A stretch of 64,000 bases of DNA. Source: Maribacter sp. BPC-D8 (GTDB lineage Bacteria > Bacteroidota > Bacteroidia > Flavobacteriales > Flavobacteriaceae). Position numbers and translations under genes: made by a program. Position 1 is the first letter of the stretch, and the number at the start of each line of letters is the position of its first letter. The stretch spans positions 1,116,001-1,180,000 of the forward strand of contig NZ_CP128187.1 in the NCBI RefSeq assembly GCF_035207705.1, given 5' to 3'. Under the pieces are notes generated by a model. That model did no database searches and had not been told where the DNA came from. It was given only the letters and a program-made list of their open reading frames with translations. Shown one piece after another: positions 17,932 to 26,551 of this stretch.

Positions 17932-18774
17932 ATGCTGAGTGATAAGGTTTTATACATTAAAGATTTGGGTAACTGTCCCCCATCCTATTTAAATGACCCT
18001 GCTAGAAGAGATTTCTATGAAATTGTATGGTTGGTTAATGAGGATGCACTTCATGAGCCACAGCATGATTTTCAAACCTTAAAAGGAGATTGGATCTATT
18101 TGATTCCGCCACACAGAGTTCATCAATTGAATAAAGCAGGTAAAAACGGAGTACTTATTTCCTTTAAACAAGAATTGCTTGAAGGCGATTTAAAGGAGTT
18201 TTTGTTAGATGTTTTTAGAATGTTCAATATACAAGGCGAGTTTTCTTGTTTACAAGTAAATGAAGAAACTAGTAAAGGACTGGCGACCGTTTTACAATTA
18301 TTGAAGGATGATTACAATAAAGAGACTGTAAACTTAATTATGGTCAAAGCACTTTTGAAAGTCTTTCTATTAAAGTTGATTCATTTAAAAGAACAACATT
18401 TTACACTTCAAGATATTAATGAAAAGCGCGTTTATGAGTTCATGCTTTTACTTGAAAATAACTATAAGGAAGAACGTAATGCCAAGTTCTATGCAGAGCA
18501 ATTGGGTATTAGTGCAAAACGATTGAATCAGATTTTAAAAGAAAAGCTAGATAAAACCGGAGTACAATTAATTCATGACCGATTAATTCTAGAGGCTAAA
18601 AGACAGATTATACATAGTGAGAGTACGATAAAGGAAATTGCCTATAACCTAGATTTTAAAGATCATTCTTATTTTAGTCGTTTCTTTAAACAGCACGCAG
18701 AACAAACTCCGCAAGAGTTTCAGAATAAGGTAAAAGAGCATGTTATCTCGCATGAGAATACCTTGTATAGCTAG
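17932..18774 (+). CDS. AraC-family regulator divergent from hxlBA
   Basis: The 280-residue protein has an N-terminal cupin-like sensing domain (QTLKGDWIYLIPPHRVHQLNKAG, the usual P-x-x-x-H pattern) and a C-terminal AraC DNA-binding domain (about 180-275: AEQLGISAKRLNQILKEKLDKTG, IKEIAYNLDFKDHSYFSRFFKQHAEQTPQEF). The divergent position and repeated boxes between the genes make it the probable regulator of formaldehyde fixation. The effector could be formaldehyde-derived or a sugar phosphate; the sequence does not tell. Confidence 0.87.
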   Translation: MLSDKVLYIKDLGNCPPSYLNDPARRDFYEIVWLVNEDALHEPQHDFQTLKGDWIYLIPPHRVHQLNKAGKNGVLISFKQELLEGDLKEFLLDVFRMFNIQGEFSCLQVNEETSKGLATVLQLLKDDYNKETVNLIMVKALLKVFLLKLIHLKEQHFTLQDINEKRVYEFMLLLENNYKEERNAKFYAEQLGISAKRLNQILKEKLDKTGVQLIHDRLILEAKRQIIHSESTIKEIAYNLDFKDHSYFSRFFKQHAEQTPQEFQNKVKEHVISHENTLYS

Positions 18775-18819
18775 TTATTACATCCGTTAATAACATACTA
18801 AACGTTAATAAAAAGAAAT

Positions 18820-20175
18820 CTAGCCCTTCATTAATTCCTCTAAATCTTCTGGAGTTCTAGGTAAATCGTCACTTAATACCTCACAACCATCTTCAGTGAT
18901 AAGAATCATGTCTTCAGTAAAAACTGATATATTTTCATCATGATTATAATACCATGGCTCAACTGTAAACACCATACCTGGTTTTAATGCTGCGGTAGAT
19001 ATATTTGGATCACCGGTAGAGAGACCTAAATGATGCCCAAAAAACAAGCCTACTTGCATATATTTTTTTGCATCAGCAGGAATAATGCTATTAGTAAGTG
19101 TTTGTACCTCTTTAAATGTAATACCGGGTTTTAGAAACTTAATTATTTCATCGGCTATTTTAGTTTCCATAACAAGAATCTCTTTCTGCCTTTCGGTAAA
19201 CTTACCGGATACGGGAAAGGTTCTGCCAATATCACTAACATACTGCTCATATTCACAACCGACATCAAAAATAACCAAGTCGCCATTTTCCATAACTCTA
19301 TTTCTACGGTTATAGTGGGTTGCTAATATACGCCATGGCCAGTGCGAATTAGGTCCCGATTTTATGATGGAACCAAAAGCTAAGCGTTGAGATCCGTTTA
19401 TTTTAAAATCACCTTCAAGAATACCTTCTAAATAACGCTCATCTACACCAGGTTTAATCTTTTTGGCAGATTGTTTTATGCCATTTACCGTTATGGTAGC
19501 AGCCTTTCGAATGATTTCAATTTCAGTTTCAGATTTGATCATACGTACATTGGCAACTGCTTCGTATATATTTTCATGTTTTAAACTAGGCTGTTTATTG
19601 CTAAGGGCTTGTAACAAAACCTGAACAGGAGAATAGGTAGCAATATAGGCGTCAGATGCATAGATAATGTCGCCTTGTCGCCCACTATTAATTAAAACGG
19701 TGTTTTCCTTTTTACTTTCAGTATCCATTAAAGATTTAAAGTCATCAATAGATGCAATAGTTACTCCGGTTTTTTCAGTAATTTTCTTATCGTCCAATAA
19801 AGGTCTCCCAGGAAAATCATTTACCCTAGAGCCATTTTCAAAACGTAAGTCTCGTTCAGGAGAGTATATAGTTACCGATTGGTTGTCAACATTCATTACT
19901 AAAATGGCATTTGGTAATTCTAAACCGGTGAAATAATAAAAATCATCTGCCTGTCTAAATGTTTCTCCGAATGAAAATCCGTCATTAGCAGGTATAACTA
20001 TTACTCCTGATTTGCCTTGTTCTGCTAAAATGTTCATTAGGTTATCTCGCCGTTCACTTAACTCTTCTTTTGTGAATGGCAAGTTTGTCCATTCAAAATA
20101 AGATTGCACGGGAGTTTGGGCAAAAAGAAAGGTAGCTGAGAAAAGCAGGATAAAGAATGTAATGATTGTTTTCAT
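18820..20175 (-). CDS. Exported Xaa-Pro aminopeptidase (M24B)
   Basis: The 451-residue protein has a signal peptide (ILLFSATFLFAQ), an aminopeptidase P N-terminal domain (about 25-200) and a pita-bread metallopeptidase domain (about 200-451). The five metal ligands are recognisable: Asp in FDVGCEYEQYVSDIGRTFP (two), His in FFGHHLGLSTGDP, Glu in FTVEPWY and Glu in VFTEDMILIT. The order and spacing are those of M24B enzymes, which remove N-terminal residues before proline. Most homologs are cytoplasmic; the signal peptide puts this one in the periplasm, for use of external peptides. It is a single gene convergent with the AraC gene. Confidence 0.9.
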   Translation of the reverse strand: MKTIITFFILLFSATFLFAQTPVQSYFEWTNLPFTKEELSERRDNLMNILAEQGKSGVIVIPANDGFSFGETFRQADDFYYFTGLELPNAILVMNVDNQSVTIYSPERDLRFENGSRVNDFPGRPLLDDKKITEKTGVTIASIDDFKSLMDTESKKENTVLINSGRQGDIIYASDAYIATYSPVQVLLQALSNKQPSLKHENIYEAVANVRMIKSETEIEIIRKAATITVNGIKQSAKKIKPGVDERYLEGILEGDFKINGSQRLAFGSIIKSGPNSHWPWRILATHYNRRNRVMENGDLVIFDVGCEYEQYVSDIGRTFPVSGKFTERQKEILVMETKIADEIIKFLKPGITFKEVQTLTNSIIPADAKKYMQVGLFFGHHLGLSTGDPNISTAALKPGMVFTVEPWYYNHDENISVFTEDMILITEDGCEVLSDDLPRTPEDLEELMKG

Positions 20176-20406
20176 GTTGGTTTGTTACGGTTAGTCCGAA
20201 TTTCGAGCTTTTTTAAAACTTAAAAGAATTTTCTTTATTAATAATCAATGATTTTAAAATTTGAGAATAGTATATGGCTTGGGTTGTACTAAAAGAAGTT
20301 AATTATTCAGATTTAAAAGTTTGTAGGTGCATAATCTTAATTTCTGAATATTAGTACTTTATGATATATTTTAAAAGCTGAAATTAGGTAGATAAGAATT
20401 TTTTTG

Positions 20407-20430
20407 TAATTTTGTTAACCAAATGGTTAA
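20407..20430 (+). promoter_or_regulatory. TetR promoter: -7 box followed by a 16-bp palindromic operator
   Basis: TAATTTTG (20407-20414) is directly followed by TTAACCAAATGGTTAA (20415-20430), a perfect palindrome. It ends 15 bases before the start codon of the TetR gene. A repressor bound here would block the transcription start, so autorepression of the whole efflux operon is likely. Confidence 0.7.
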
Positions 20431-20445
20431 ACCATATAGTTAGTA

Positions 20446-21060
20446 ATGAAAAAGGGTAAAGACGAAAATACCGAAGAACAAATTTTAGAGGCTGCAAAGA
20501 GTGTGTTTCAAGCTAAAGGAATGGATGGAGCTAGAATGCAAGAAATAGCAGATAAAGCAGGTATAAATAAAGCTATGCTTCATTATTATTTTAGAAGTAA
20601 GCAATTACTTTTTGAGGCTGTTTTTAAAAATATGTTTTCCTTACTGGCGCCTCAGTTAAATGCTATTTTGAATGGTGATTCTAGTATTGAAGATATAATT
20701 AAAAACTTCACTTTTAACTACATCTCTTTTATAAGCGAGCATCCTTATCTACCAAATTTTATTATTCAAGAATTGAATAGGAATCCGGAGTTTATTCTTA
20801 AAATGAAGGATAATCCAGGATTTCCTAACCTCGTTAAATTTAAAAAGCAAGTAGAAAAAGAAGTGGAAAAAGGTATTATAAAGCCTATAAGTGCCGAGCA
20901 GTTGTTCATTAATATTTTCGCTTTAAATGTATTTCCGTTTGTAGCCAAACCTTTGATAATGGCGTTTTCAAATGTAGATAATACCGCATATGAACAACTT
21001 ATGGAAGAGCGTAAAACTGAAGTTGCTAATTTCATTATCAATTCTATAAAGAACACTTAG
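20446..21060 (+). CDS. TetR-family repressor of the efflux operon (CecR-like position)
   Basis: The 204-residue protein has a typical TetR helix-turn-helix (ILEAAKSVFQAKGMDGARMQEIADKAGINKAMLHYYFRSKQLLFEAVF, in two quoted pieces of the same region) at residues about 8-57, and a variable helical ligand domain after it. It is the first gene of an operon, one base before the TolC gene, and its promoter carries a 16-bp palindrome. In E. coli the TetR protein CecR controls the related ybhGFSR pump genes; the parallel is by gene order and family, not shown by sequence here. Confidence 0.88.
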   Translation: MKKGKDENTEEQILEAAKSVFQAKGMDGARMQEIADKAGINKAMLHYYFRSKQLLFEAVFKNMFSLLAPQLNAILNGDSSIEDIIKNFTFNYISFISEHPYLPNFIIQELNRNPEFILKMKDNPGFPNLVKFKKQVEKEVEKGIIKPISAEQLFINIFALNVFPFVAKPLIMAFSNVDNTAYEQLMEERKTEVANFIINSIKNT

Positions 21061-21061
21061 T

Positions 21062-22309
21062 ATGAAACGTATACTATTCATTATTATACTACTAAACATG
21101 TTTCCGGCTGTTGCTCAGCAAAGCATTACGTTAGAAGAATGTTATAATTCTGTGACTAAAAACTATCCTTTGGCAAAACAGTCTCAACTGTTAGAAACTC
21201 AAAATAGTTTAGAAGCTGATGTTATATCAACTACTAAATTGCCACAATTAAGTTTAGATGCGCAAGCCACTTATCAATCTGATGTAATTGAAATACCTAT
21301 TGCCAACGCCAATATTGAACCTTTAAATAAGGACCAATACCGCGCTACGTTTTCAGTAAATCAACTTATTTATAATGGCGGAACAACGGTTGCATCGTTG
21401 GCTGTGAAATCTGCAGAGTTAAAATCGAAACAAAAACAGGTGGAAGTCAGTTTGTATCAATTAAGACAGCAAATTAATCAACTCTACTTTTCTATTCTGT
21501 TGGCACAAGAAAGCAATCTATTACTAGAATCTAAAAAAATACAATTACAGGCTAAGTTAAAAGAGGTTCGTTCTGGTGTAAAAAATGGCATGCTTCTACC
21601 CTCTTCCGACAAGGTGTTGGAGGCTGAATTATTAAAAATTAATCAACAATTTCAAGAATTAGAAAGCAATAAAATAACCTTGATAGAAACGCTATCTAGA
21701 TTAATAAAGCAGCCTTTAAATATTGCTACGGAATTTAAGAACCCGCTTATAGAAACGCATCCGGAGAATGAATTAATTAGACCTGAATTAGAATTGTTTC
21801 AATTGAAAAAAGATGAAATAGCACATTCAGAACATTTGATTTCCAAACAAAACGCTCCCACATTAATGGGCTTTGCCACTGGTGGTTATGGTAACCCAGG
21901 TTTGAATATGCTAGATAACTCATTTCAACCTTTTTACACGGCAGGCGTAAAAGTACATTGGAATGTTTTTGATTGGAATGCGAATAAAAAACAACGGGAG
22001 TCTTTAACTATTAATAAAGATATTGTGGATAATGAGACAGAAGTTTTCAAACTCAATACGGCTATAGAACTCAACCAACAGCAACGAGAAATAGAGAAAA
22101 TAGAAGCTATCATAACTTCTGACCAGGCTATAATCAACCTTAGAAAAGAAGTGTTGCAAATGGCAGATTCTCAACTTAAAAACGGGGTAATTACCTCTTC
22201 GGCATATATCACAGAACTTACCAATTTGTATGAAGATGAAAATACTTTAATACAACATGAAATTCAGTTACAACTTGCAAAAGCAAATTACAATGTTATT
22301 AAAGGGTAA
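21062..22309 (+). CDS. TolC-family outer membrane efflux protein
   Basis: The 415-residue product starts with a signal peptide (LLNMFPAVAQQ) and has the two repeated helical halves of the TolC/OEP family: ITLEECYNSVTKNYPLAKQS at the start and AIELNQQQREIEKIEAII plus AYITELTNLYEDENTLIQHE in the second half. It forms the trimeric outer membrane duct for the ABC pump encoded by the following genes. It starts one base after the TetR stop codon and is followed after 13 bases by the adaptor gene. Confidence 0.92.
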   Translation: MKRILFIIILLNMFPAVAQQSITLEECYNSVTKNYPLAKQSQLLETQNSLEADVISTTKLPQLSLDAQATYQSDVIEIPIANANIEPLNKDQYRATFSVNQLIYNGGTTVASLAVKSAELKSKQKQVEVSLYQLRQQINQLYFSILLAQESNLLLESKKIQLQAKLKEVRSGVKNGMLLPSSDKVLEAELLKINQQFQELESNKITLIETLSRLIKQPLNIATEFKNPLIETHPENELIRPELELFQLKKDEIAHSEHLISKQNAPTLMGFATGGYGNPGLNMLDNSFQPFYTAGVKVHWNVFDWNANKKQRESLTINKDIVDNETEVFKLNTAIELNQQQREIEKIEAIITSDQAIINLRKEVLQMADSQLKNGVITSSAYITELTNLYEDENTLIQHEIQLQLAKANYNVIKG

Positions 22310-22322
22310 TACAGACTTAAAG

Positions 22323-23231
22323 ATGAAAAAATACAACTATATACTCGGATTTATAGGCATAGCCACTACCCTATTTTCCTGTGGTGATTCTAATGGAAAA
22401 GCAGATGGTTATGGCAATTTTGAAGCTACTGAAATCACTATTTCAGCTGAAAATAATGGAAAGCTACTACAGTTTGATGTTAATGAAGGTGATGTGCTTA
22501 ATAACGAGCAATTTATAGGATATATAGATACCATTCCGCTAGCCTTAAAACGGGAACAGTTAGAAGTTTCTAAAGCCGTAGTGAGTTCAAAATCTAAAGG
22601 TGTGCTGTCTCAAATTAATGTGTTGAATGCCAAATTAAAAAATGGCAATATAAACAAGAATAGAATTGAGAATCTAATCAAGGATAATGCCGGTACACAA
22701 AAACAATTAGATGATATCGAAGGAGAAATAGAGGTGTTCAAAAGCCAAATTAGAAGTGTAGAAATACAGAATGCACCTGTGGTAAACGAACTTAAATCTA
22801 TTGATGTTCAGCTTAGACAAATTGATGATCAAATCCAAAAAAGTAAAATTGTTAATCCAATAGCGGGAACGGTGCTTACCAAATATGCAGAACCTAATGA
22901 GATTACAACTTTTGGTAAACCGCTCTATAAAATTGCAGATTTAAAAACCATGCAGTTACGTGTTTATATAAGTGAAACGCAATTGGCAAACCTAAAAATA
23001 GGACAGGAAGTCACCGTTAAAATTGATGATGACACTACTATGAAATCTTATAAAGGAACCATCAGCTGGATAGCCTCTGAAGCCGAATTCACACCTAAAA
23101 TAATTCAAACAAAAGAAGAGCGTGTTGCGTTGGTCTATGCCTTAAAAATAGACGTAGTAAATGATGGGAGTCTTAAAATTGGTATGCCGGCAGAACTTTG
23201 GATTGATAGAACAAAGGATAATGAAGAATAA
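22323..23231 (+). CDS. HlyD-family periplasmic adaptor (YbhG-like), lipoprotein
   Basis: The start chosen is ATG 22323 (MKKYNYILGFIG ... LFSCGDS), which gives a lipoprotein signal; a longer frame overlapping the TolC gene has no signal. The 302-residue protein has a split lipoyl domain (ISAENNGKLLQFDVNEGDVL and KIVNPIAGTVLTKYAEPNEI), a coiled-coil hairpin between them (about 80-180) and a beta-barrel part (QLRVYISETQLANLKIGQEV). It links the inner membrane ABC permeases to the TolC duct. Close in form to the YbhG adaptor. Confidence 0.9.
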   Translation: MKKYNYILGFIGIATTLFSCGDSNGKADGYGNFEATEITISAENNGKLLQFDVNEGDVLNNEQFIGYIDTIPLALKREQLEVSKAVVSSKSKGVLSQINVLNAKLKNGNINKNRIENLIKDNAGTQKQLDDIEGEIEVFKSQIRSVEIQNAPVVNELKSIDVQLRQIDDQIQKSKIVNPIAGTVLTKYAEPNEITTFGKPLYKIADLKTMQLRVYISETQLANLKIGQEVTVKIDDDTTMKSYKGTISWIASEAEFTPKIIQTKEERVALVYALKIDVVNDGSLKIGMPAELWIDRTKDNEE

Positions 23232-23269
23232 AATATTACTGAAGAACAAAATATAAAAAAGATATAATA

Positions 23270-23728
23270 ATGGATAAGCACAGCTATAACGTTAATGTAA
23301 ACTGGACACAAGATAGAAAAGGAACTATGTGTTCACCAGAATTAAACAACAGTGCAACTAACGAAACTAATTGTATAGAAGTTGCAACACCACCAGAATT
23401 CCCCGGAGGGATGCCTAATATTTGGTCTCCAGAACATTTGTTTACAGCTGCTGTAAGTAGTTGTTTAATGACCACTTTTTTGGCAATTTCTGAGTATTCA
23501 AAGTTAGAATTCGTGAGTTTTAAATGTGAATCTAAAGGAATTTTAGAAAAAGTAGATGGCAAATTTGTTATAAGTGAAATACTATTATTCCCAGAAGTTG
23601 TGATTACAGATGAGTCTAAAAGAGAACGAGCAGAACGTATTTTAGAAAAATCAGAAAAAGCATGTTTAATCTCAAATTCAATCACTTCAAAAATTACTAT
23701 GGAAACTAAAATTATTGTTCAAAATTAA
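23270..23728 (+). CDS. OsmC-family peroxidase-like protein
   Basis: This 152-residue protein has the OsmC/Ohr fold. Key pieces are SPEHLFTAAVSSCLMTTFLAI, holding the peroxidatic-type Cys, and ERILEKSEKACLISNSI, holding the second Cys. Enzymes of this family reduce organic hydroperoxides with thiols. It sits inside the efflux operon, 38 bases after the adaptor and 6 before the first ATPase. OsmC is not part of the E. coli ybh operon, so its presence suggests that the pump deals with oxidising or lipid-derived compounds. Confidence 0.88.
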   Translation: MDKHSYNVNVNWTQDRKGTMCSPELNNSATNETNCIEVATPPEFPGGMPNIWSPEHLFTAAVSSCLMTTFLAISEYSKLEFVSFKCESKGILEKVDGKFVISEILLFPEVVITDESKRERAERILEKSEKACLISNSITSKITMETKIIVQN

Positions 23729-23734
23729 AACGGA

Positions 23735-24637
23735 GTGAGTATATCTATTAGCCATATTAGCAAATCATATAAAACTGTAAAGGCTTTACAAGACATCTCA
23801 TTTGAGGTGAATGAAGGTGAACTCTTTGGTCTAATTGGTCCTGATGGTGCTGGTAAAACAAGCCTATTTAGAGTGTTAACTACATTATTGTTGGCAAATG
23901 AAGGCACGGCAACGGTTGCTGGTTTTGATGTGGTATCAGATTATAAGCAGATTAGGAGAAACGTAGGTTACATGCCCGGAAAATTTTCGCTCTATCAAGA
24001 TTTGACCGTAGAGGAAAACCTCATTTTCTTCGCCACTATTTTTGGAACCACTCTTCAGAAAAATTACGATTTAATACAAGAGATATACGTTCAGATAGAA
24101 CCGTTTAAAAACCGTAGAGCAGGCAAACTTTCTGGCGGAATGAAACAGAAGTTGGCTTTATGCTGCGCGCTTATTCACAAACCAAAAGTTTTGTTCTTAG
24201 ATGAGCCAACAACAGGTGTAGATCCTGTATCTAGAAAAGAATTTTGGGAAATGCTAAAACGATTGCAGCAAAAAGGTATTACTATTTTGGTTTCTACCCC
24301 TTATATGGACGAGGCTGCTTTGTGTGACAGAATAGCATTAATACAAGACGGCAAAATTCTTCAAATTGATACGCCACAGGCAATTGTAAAACATTATCCA
24401 AAACAGATTTACAATGTTAGGGCAAATAAAACATATCAGCTCATAAACGCTTTAAAAGCATATGAATACAACCACAGTGTTTATCCTTTCGGTGAATTTA
24501 TTCATTACACGGATCAAAGAGCAGATTTCAATCCCATTGAATTACAACGTTATTTAGCATCTAAAAAACTATCTGATATTGTAATTGAAAAAACCAAGGC
24601 TACTATTGAGGACACCTTTATGGAACTGGCAAAATAA
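23735..24637 (+). CDS. ABC transporter ATPase 1 (YbhF N-half-like)
   Basis: The 300-residue ATPase begins at GTG 23735; no ATG is available before the conserved core. Walker A (GPDGAGKTS), the signature LSGGMKQK and Walker B (VLFLDEPTTGVDP) are intact. The switch His is replaced: the segment reads VSTPYMDEA with Pro189 where His is normal. The next gene has the opposite defect, so the pair should form one working and one degenerate ATP site. The two correspond to the two halves of E. coli YbhF. The stop and the next start overlap (TAATG). Confidence 0.9.
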   Translation: MSISISHISKSYKTVKALQDISFEVNEGELFGLIGPDGAGKTSLFRVLTTLLLANEGTATVAGFDVVSDYKQIRRNVGYMPGKFSLYQDLTVEENLIFFATIFGTTLQKNYDLIQEIYVQIEPFKNRRAGKLSGGMKQKLALCCALIHKPKVLFLDEPTTGVDPVSRKEFWEMLKRLQQKGITILVSTPYMDEAALCDRIALIQDGKILQIDTPQAIVKHYPKQIYNVRANKTYQLINALKAYEYNHSVYPFGEFIHYTDQRADFNPIELQRYLASKKLSDIVIEKTKATIEDTFMELAK

Positions 24638-25365
24638 TGAGCAACGACAACGTCATACATGTAGAGGGTTTAACTAAAATGTTCGAAGATTTTACGGCTG
24701 TAGATGCCATTACTTTTGATGTGAAAAAAGGAGAGATATTCGGTTTTTTAGGTGCTAATGGCGCAGGGAAAACCACCGCAATGAAAATGCTAATTGGAAT
24801 ATCTATTCCTACATCTGGTGCAGCCAATGTAGCAGGCTTTGATGTGTTTACCCAACCAGAAAGCATTAAGAATAACATTGGTTACATGAGCCAAAAGTTT
24901 GCATTGTACGATGATTTAACGGTCAAAGAGAACATCACTTTTTTTGGTGGTATTTATGGTTTGTCACGAAAAGCAATACAAGAAAAATCGGATGTATTAA
25001 TTTCTGAACTAGAACTTGAAAAAGTAGCCAACCAACTCGTAGGTTCTTTGCCTTTAGGGTGGAAACAAAAGTTGTCTTTTTCTGTGGCTTTGATACACGA
25101 CCCAAAAATTGTGTTTTTAGATGAACCTACTGGTGGTGTTGACCCTATTACCAGGCGCCAGTTTTGGGAAATGATTTATAAAGCGGCAAATGATGGAACC
25201 ACTGTTTTTGTAACCACGCACTATATGGATGAAGCGGAATATTGTGATCGCGTATCTATAATGGTGAATGGCAAAATAGAAGCTTTAGATACCCCAAAGA
25301 AACTCAAAGAACAGTTCAACGTTACTACTATGAATGACGTATTTCTAAAACTAGCTAGAGGATGA
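24637..25365 (+). CDS. ABC transporter ATPase 2 (YbhF C-half-like)
   Basis: The 242-residue ATPase has Walker A (GANGAGKTT), Walker B (VFLDEPTGGVDP) and an intact switch His195 (TTHYMDEAEYC), but the signature is degenerate (SLPLGWKQK instead of LSGGQ). This is the complement of ATPase 1, so a heterodimer with one catalytic site is predicted. It overlaps the permease gene by 4 bases (ATGA). Confidence 0.92.
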   Translation: MSNDNVIHVEGLTKMFEDFTAVDAITFDVKKGEIFGFLGANGAGKTTAMKMLIGISIPTSGAANVAGFDVFTQPESIKNNIGYMSQKFALYDDLTVKENITFFGGIYGLSRKAIQEKSDVLISELELEKVANQLVGSLPLGWKQKLSFSVALIHDPKIVFLDEPTGGVDPITRRQFWEMIYKAANDGTTVFVTTHYMDEAEYCDRVSIMVNGKIEALDTPKKLKEQFNVTTMNDVFLKLARG

Positions 25366-26468
25366 AACGGTTTATAGGCTTCGTAAAAAAAGAATTCTAC
25401 CACATCTTTAGAGATAGGCGCTCCTTGTTTATCCTTTTTGGGATGCCCATTGCCCAAATTTTGCTCTTTGGTTTTGCGATTACCAACGAGATTAATAATG
25501 TAGATATTGCTGTGCTAGACCATTCAAAAGATGCTACAACAAAAGAAATCATCAATAAAATAGCCGCTTCAAAATATTTCAGCATAAAACAAATGATTAC
25601 GCATGAAGCGGACATTACTTCCGTTTTTGAAAAAGGACAGGTTAAAGCAGTTTTAAATTTTGAAAATGACTTTAGTAAGAACTTAATTAACGACCACAAG
25701 GCAACCTTACAAATTGTTACAGATGCCACAGATCCAAATACAGCAAATACCATAAGTAATTACATAAACGCGATTCTGCAGCAATATCAATTAGAATTGA
25801 ACAAAGGTATCACTACACCTTATCAGATTGTTTCTCAAACGCGTATGGTGTACAATCCAGAGTTGAAAAGTGTCTATATGTTTGTTCCAGGAGTAATGAC
25901 CATTATTCTTATGCTGGTATCGGCAATGATGACTTCTATTTCCATCACAAAAGAAAAAGAAATGGGTACTATGGAGATACTTTTGGTATCACCAATTAAC
26001 CCCTTTCAGGTGATTATAGGAAAAGTAGTTCCTTATATTTTTCTATCTGTTATTAACGCCATTGTCATAGTGCTACTGAGTATTTTTATATTTCATATGC
26101 CAGTGCAAGGCAGCTTATTCCTGTTAGGTTTTGAAAGTGTATTGTTCATAGTAAGCGCTTTGGCATTGGGTATTTTAATTTCTACCATTTCAAAAACACA
26201 GCAAACGGCTATGATGATTTCATTAATGGGGCTCATGCTACCGGTTATTCTATTGTCGGGTTTTATTTTTCCTATTTCAAGTATGCCGGTACCGCTTCAG
26301 GTAATTAGTAATATCATTCCTGCCAAATGGTTTATTATTATCATTAAAGGCATTATGCTTAAAGGTGTAGGCTTACAATATATATGGAAAGAAACCCTGA
26401 TATTAATTGGGATGACCGTATTTTTCATCGCCTTGAGTGTGAAGAAATATAAAATAAGATTGGAATGA
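25362..26468 (+). CDS. ABC-2 type permease 1 (YbhS-like)
   Basis: The 368-residue membrane protein has the ABC-2 exporter plan: one N-terminal membrane helix (LFILFGMPIAQILLFGFAI), a large periplasmic domain (about 45-175), then five helices with the connecting motif EKEMGTMEILLVSPINPFQVIIGK after the second. It pairs with the second permease and the two ATPases. Overlap with ATPase 2 indicates translational coupling. Confidence 0.92.
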   Translation: MKRFIGFVKKEFYHIFRDRRSLFILFGMPIAQILLFGFAITNEINNVDIAVLDHSKDATTKEIINKIAASKYFSIKQMITHEADITSVFEKGQVKAVLNFENDFSKNLINDHKATLQIVTDATDPNTANTISNYINAILQQYQLELNKGITTPYQIVSQTRMVYNPELKSVYMFVPGVMTIILMLVSAMMTSISITKEKEMGTMEILLVSPINPFQVIIGKVVPYIFLSVINAIVIVLLSIFIFHMPVQGSLFLLGFESVLFIVSALALGILISTISKTQQTAMMISLMGLMLPVILLSGFIFPISSMPVPLQVISNIIPAKWFIIIIKGIMLKGVGLQYIWKETLILIGMTVFFIALSVKKYKIRLE

Positions 26469-26551
26469 AGTGAGTATGCAGTTGCAGTATTCAATCAAAA
26501 AAAAGAAAAGAGTAGCACTAAAAAGAGATTCCTGTTATTGCAGGAAGTTTT

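Noticed and set aside
22257..22322. Longer adaptor protein start inside the TolC gene
   Set aside because: The lipoprotein signal begins at 22323 and the 13-base gap fits the operon.
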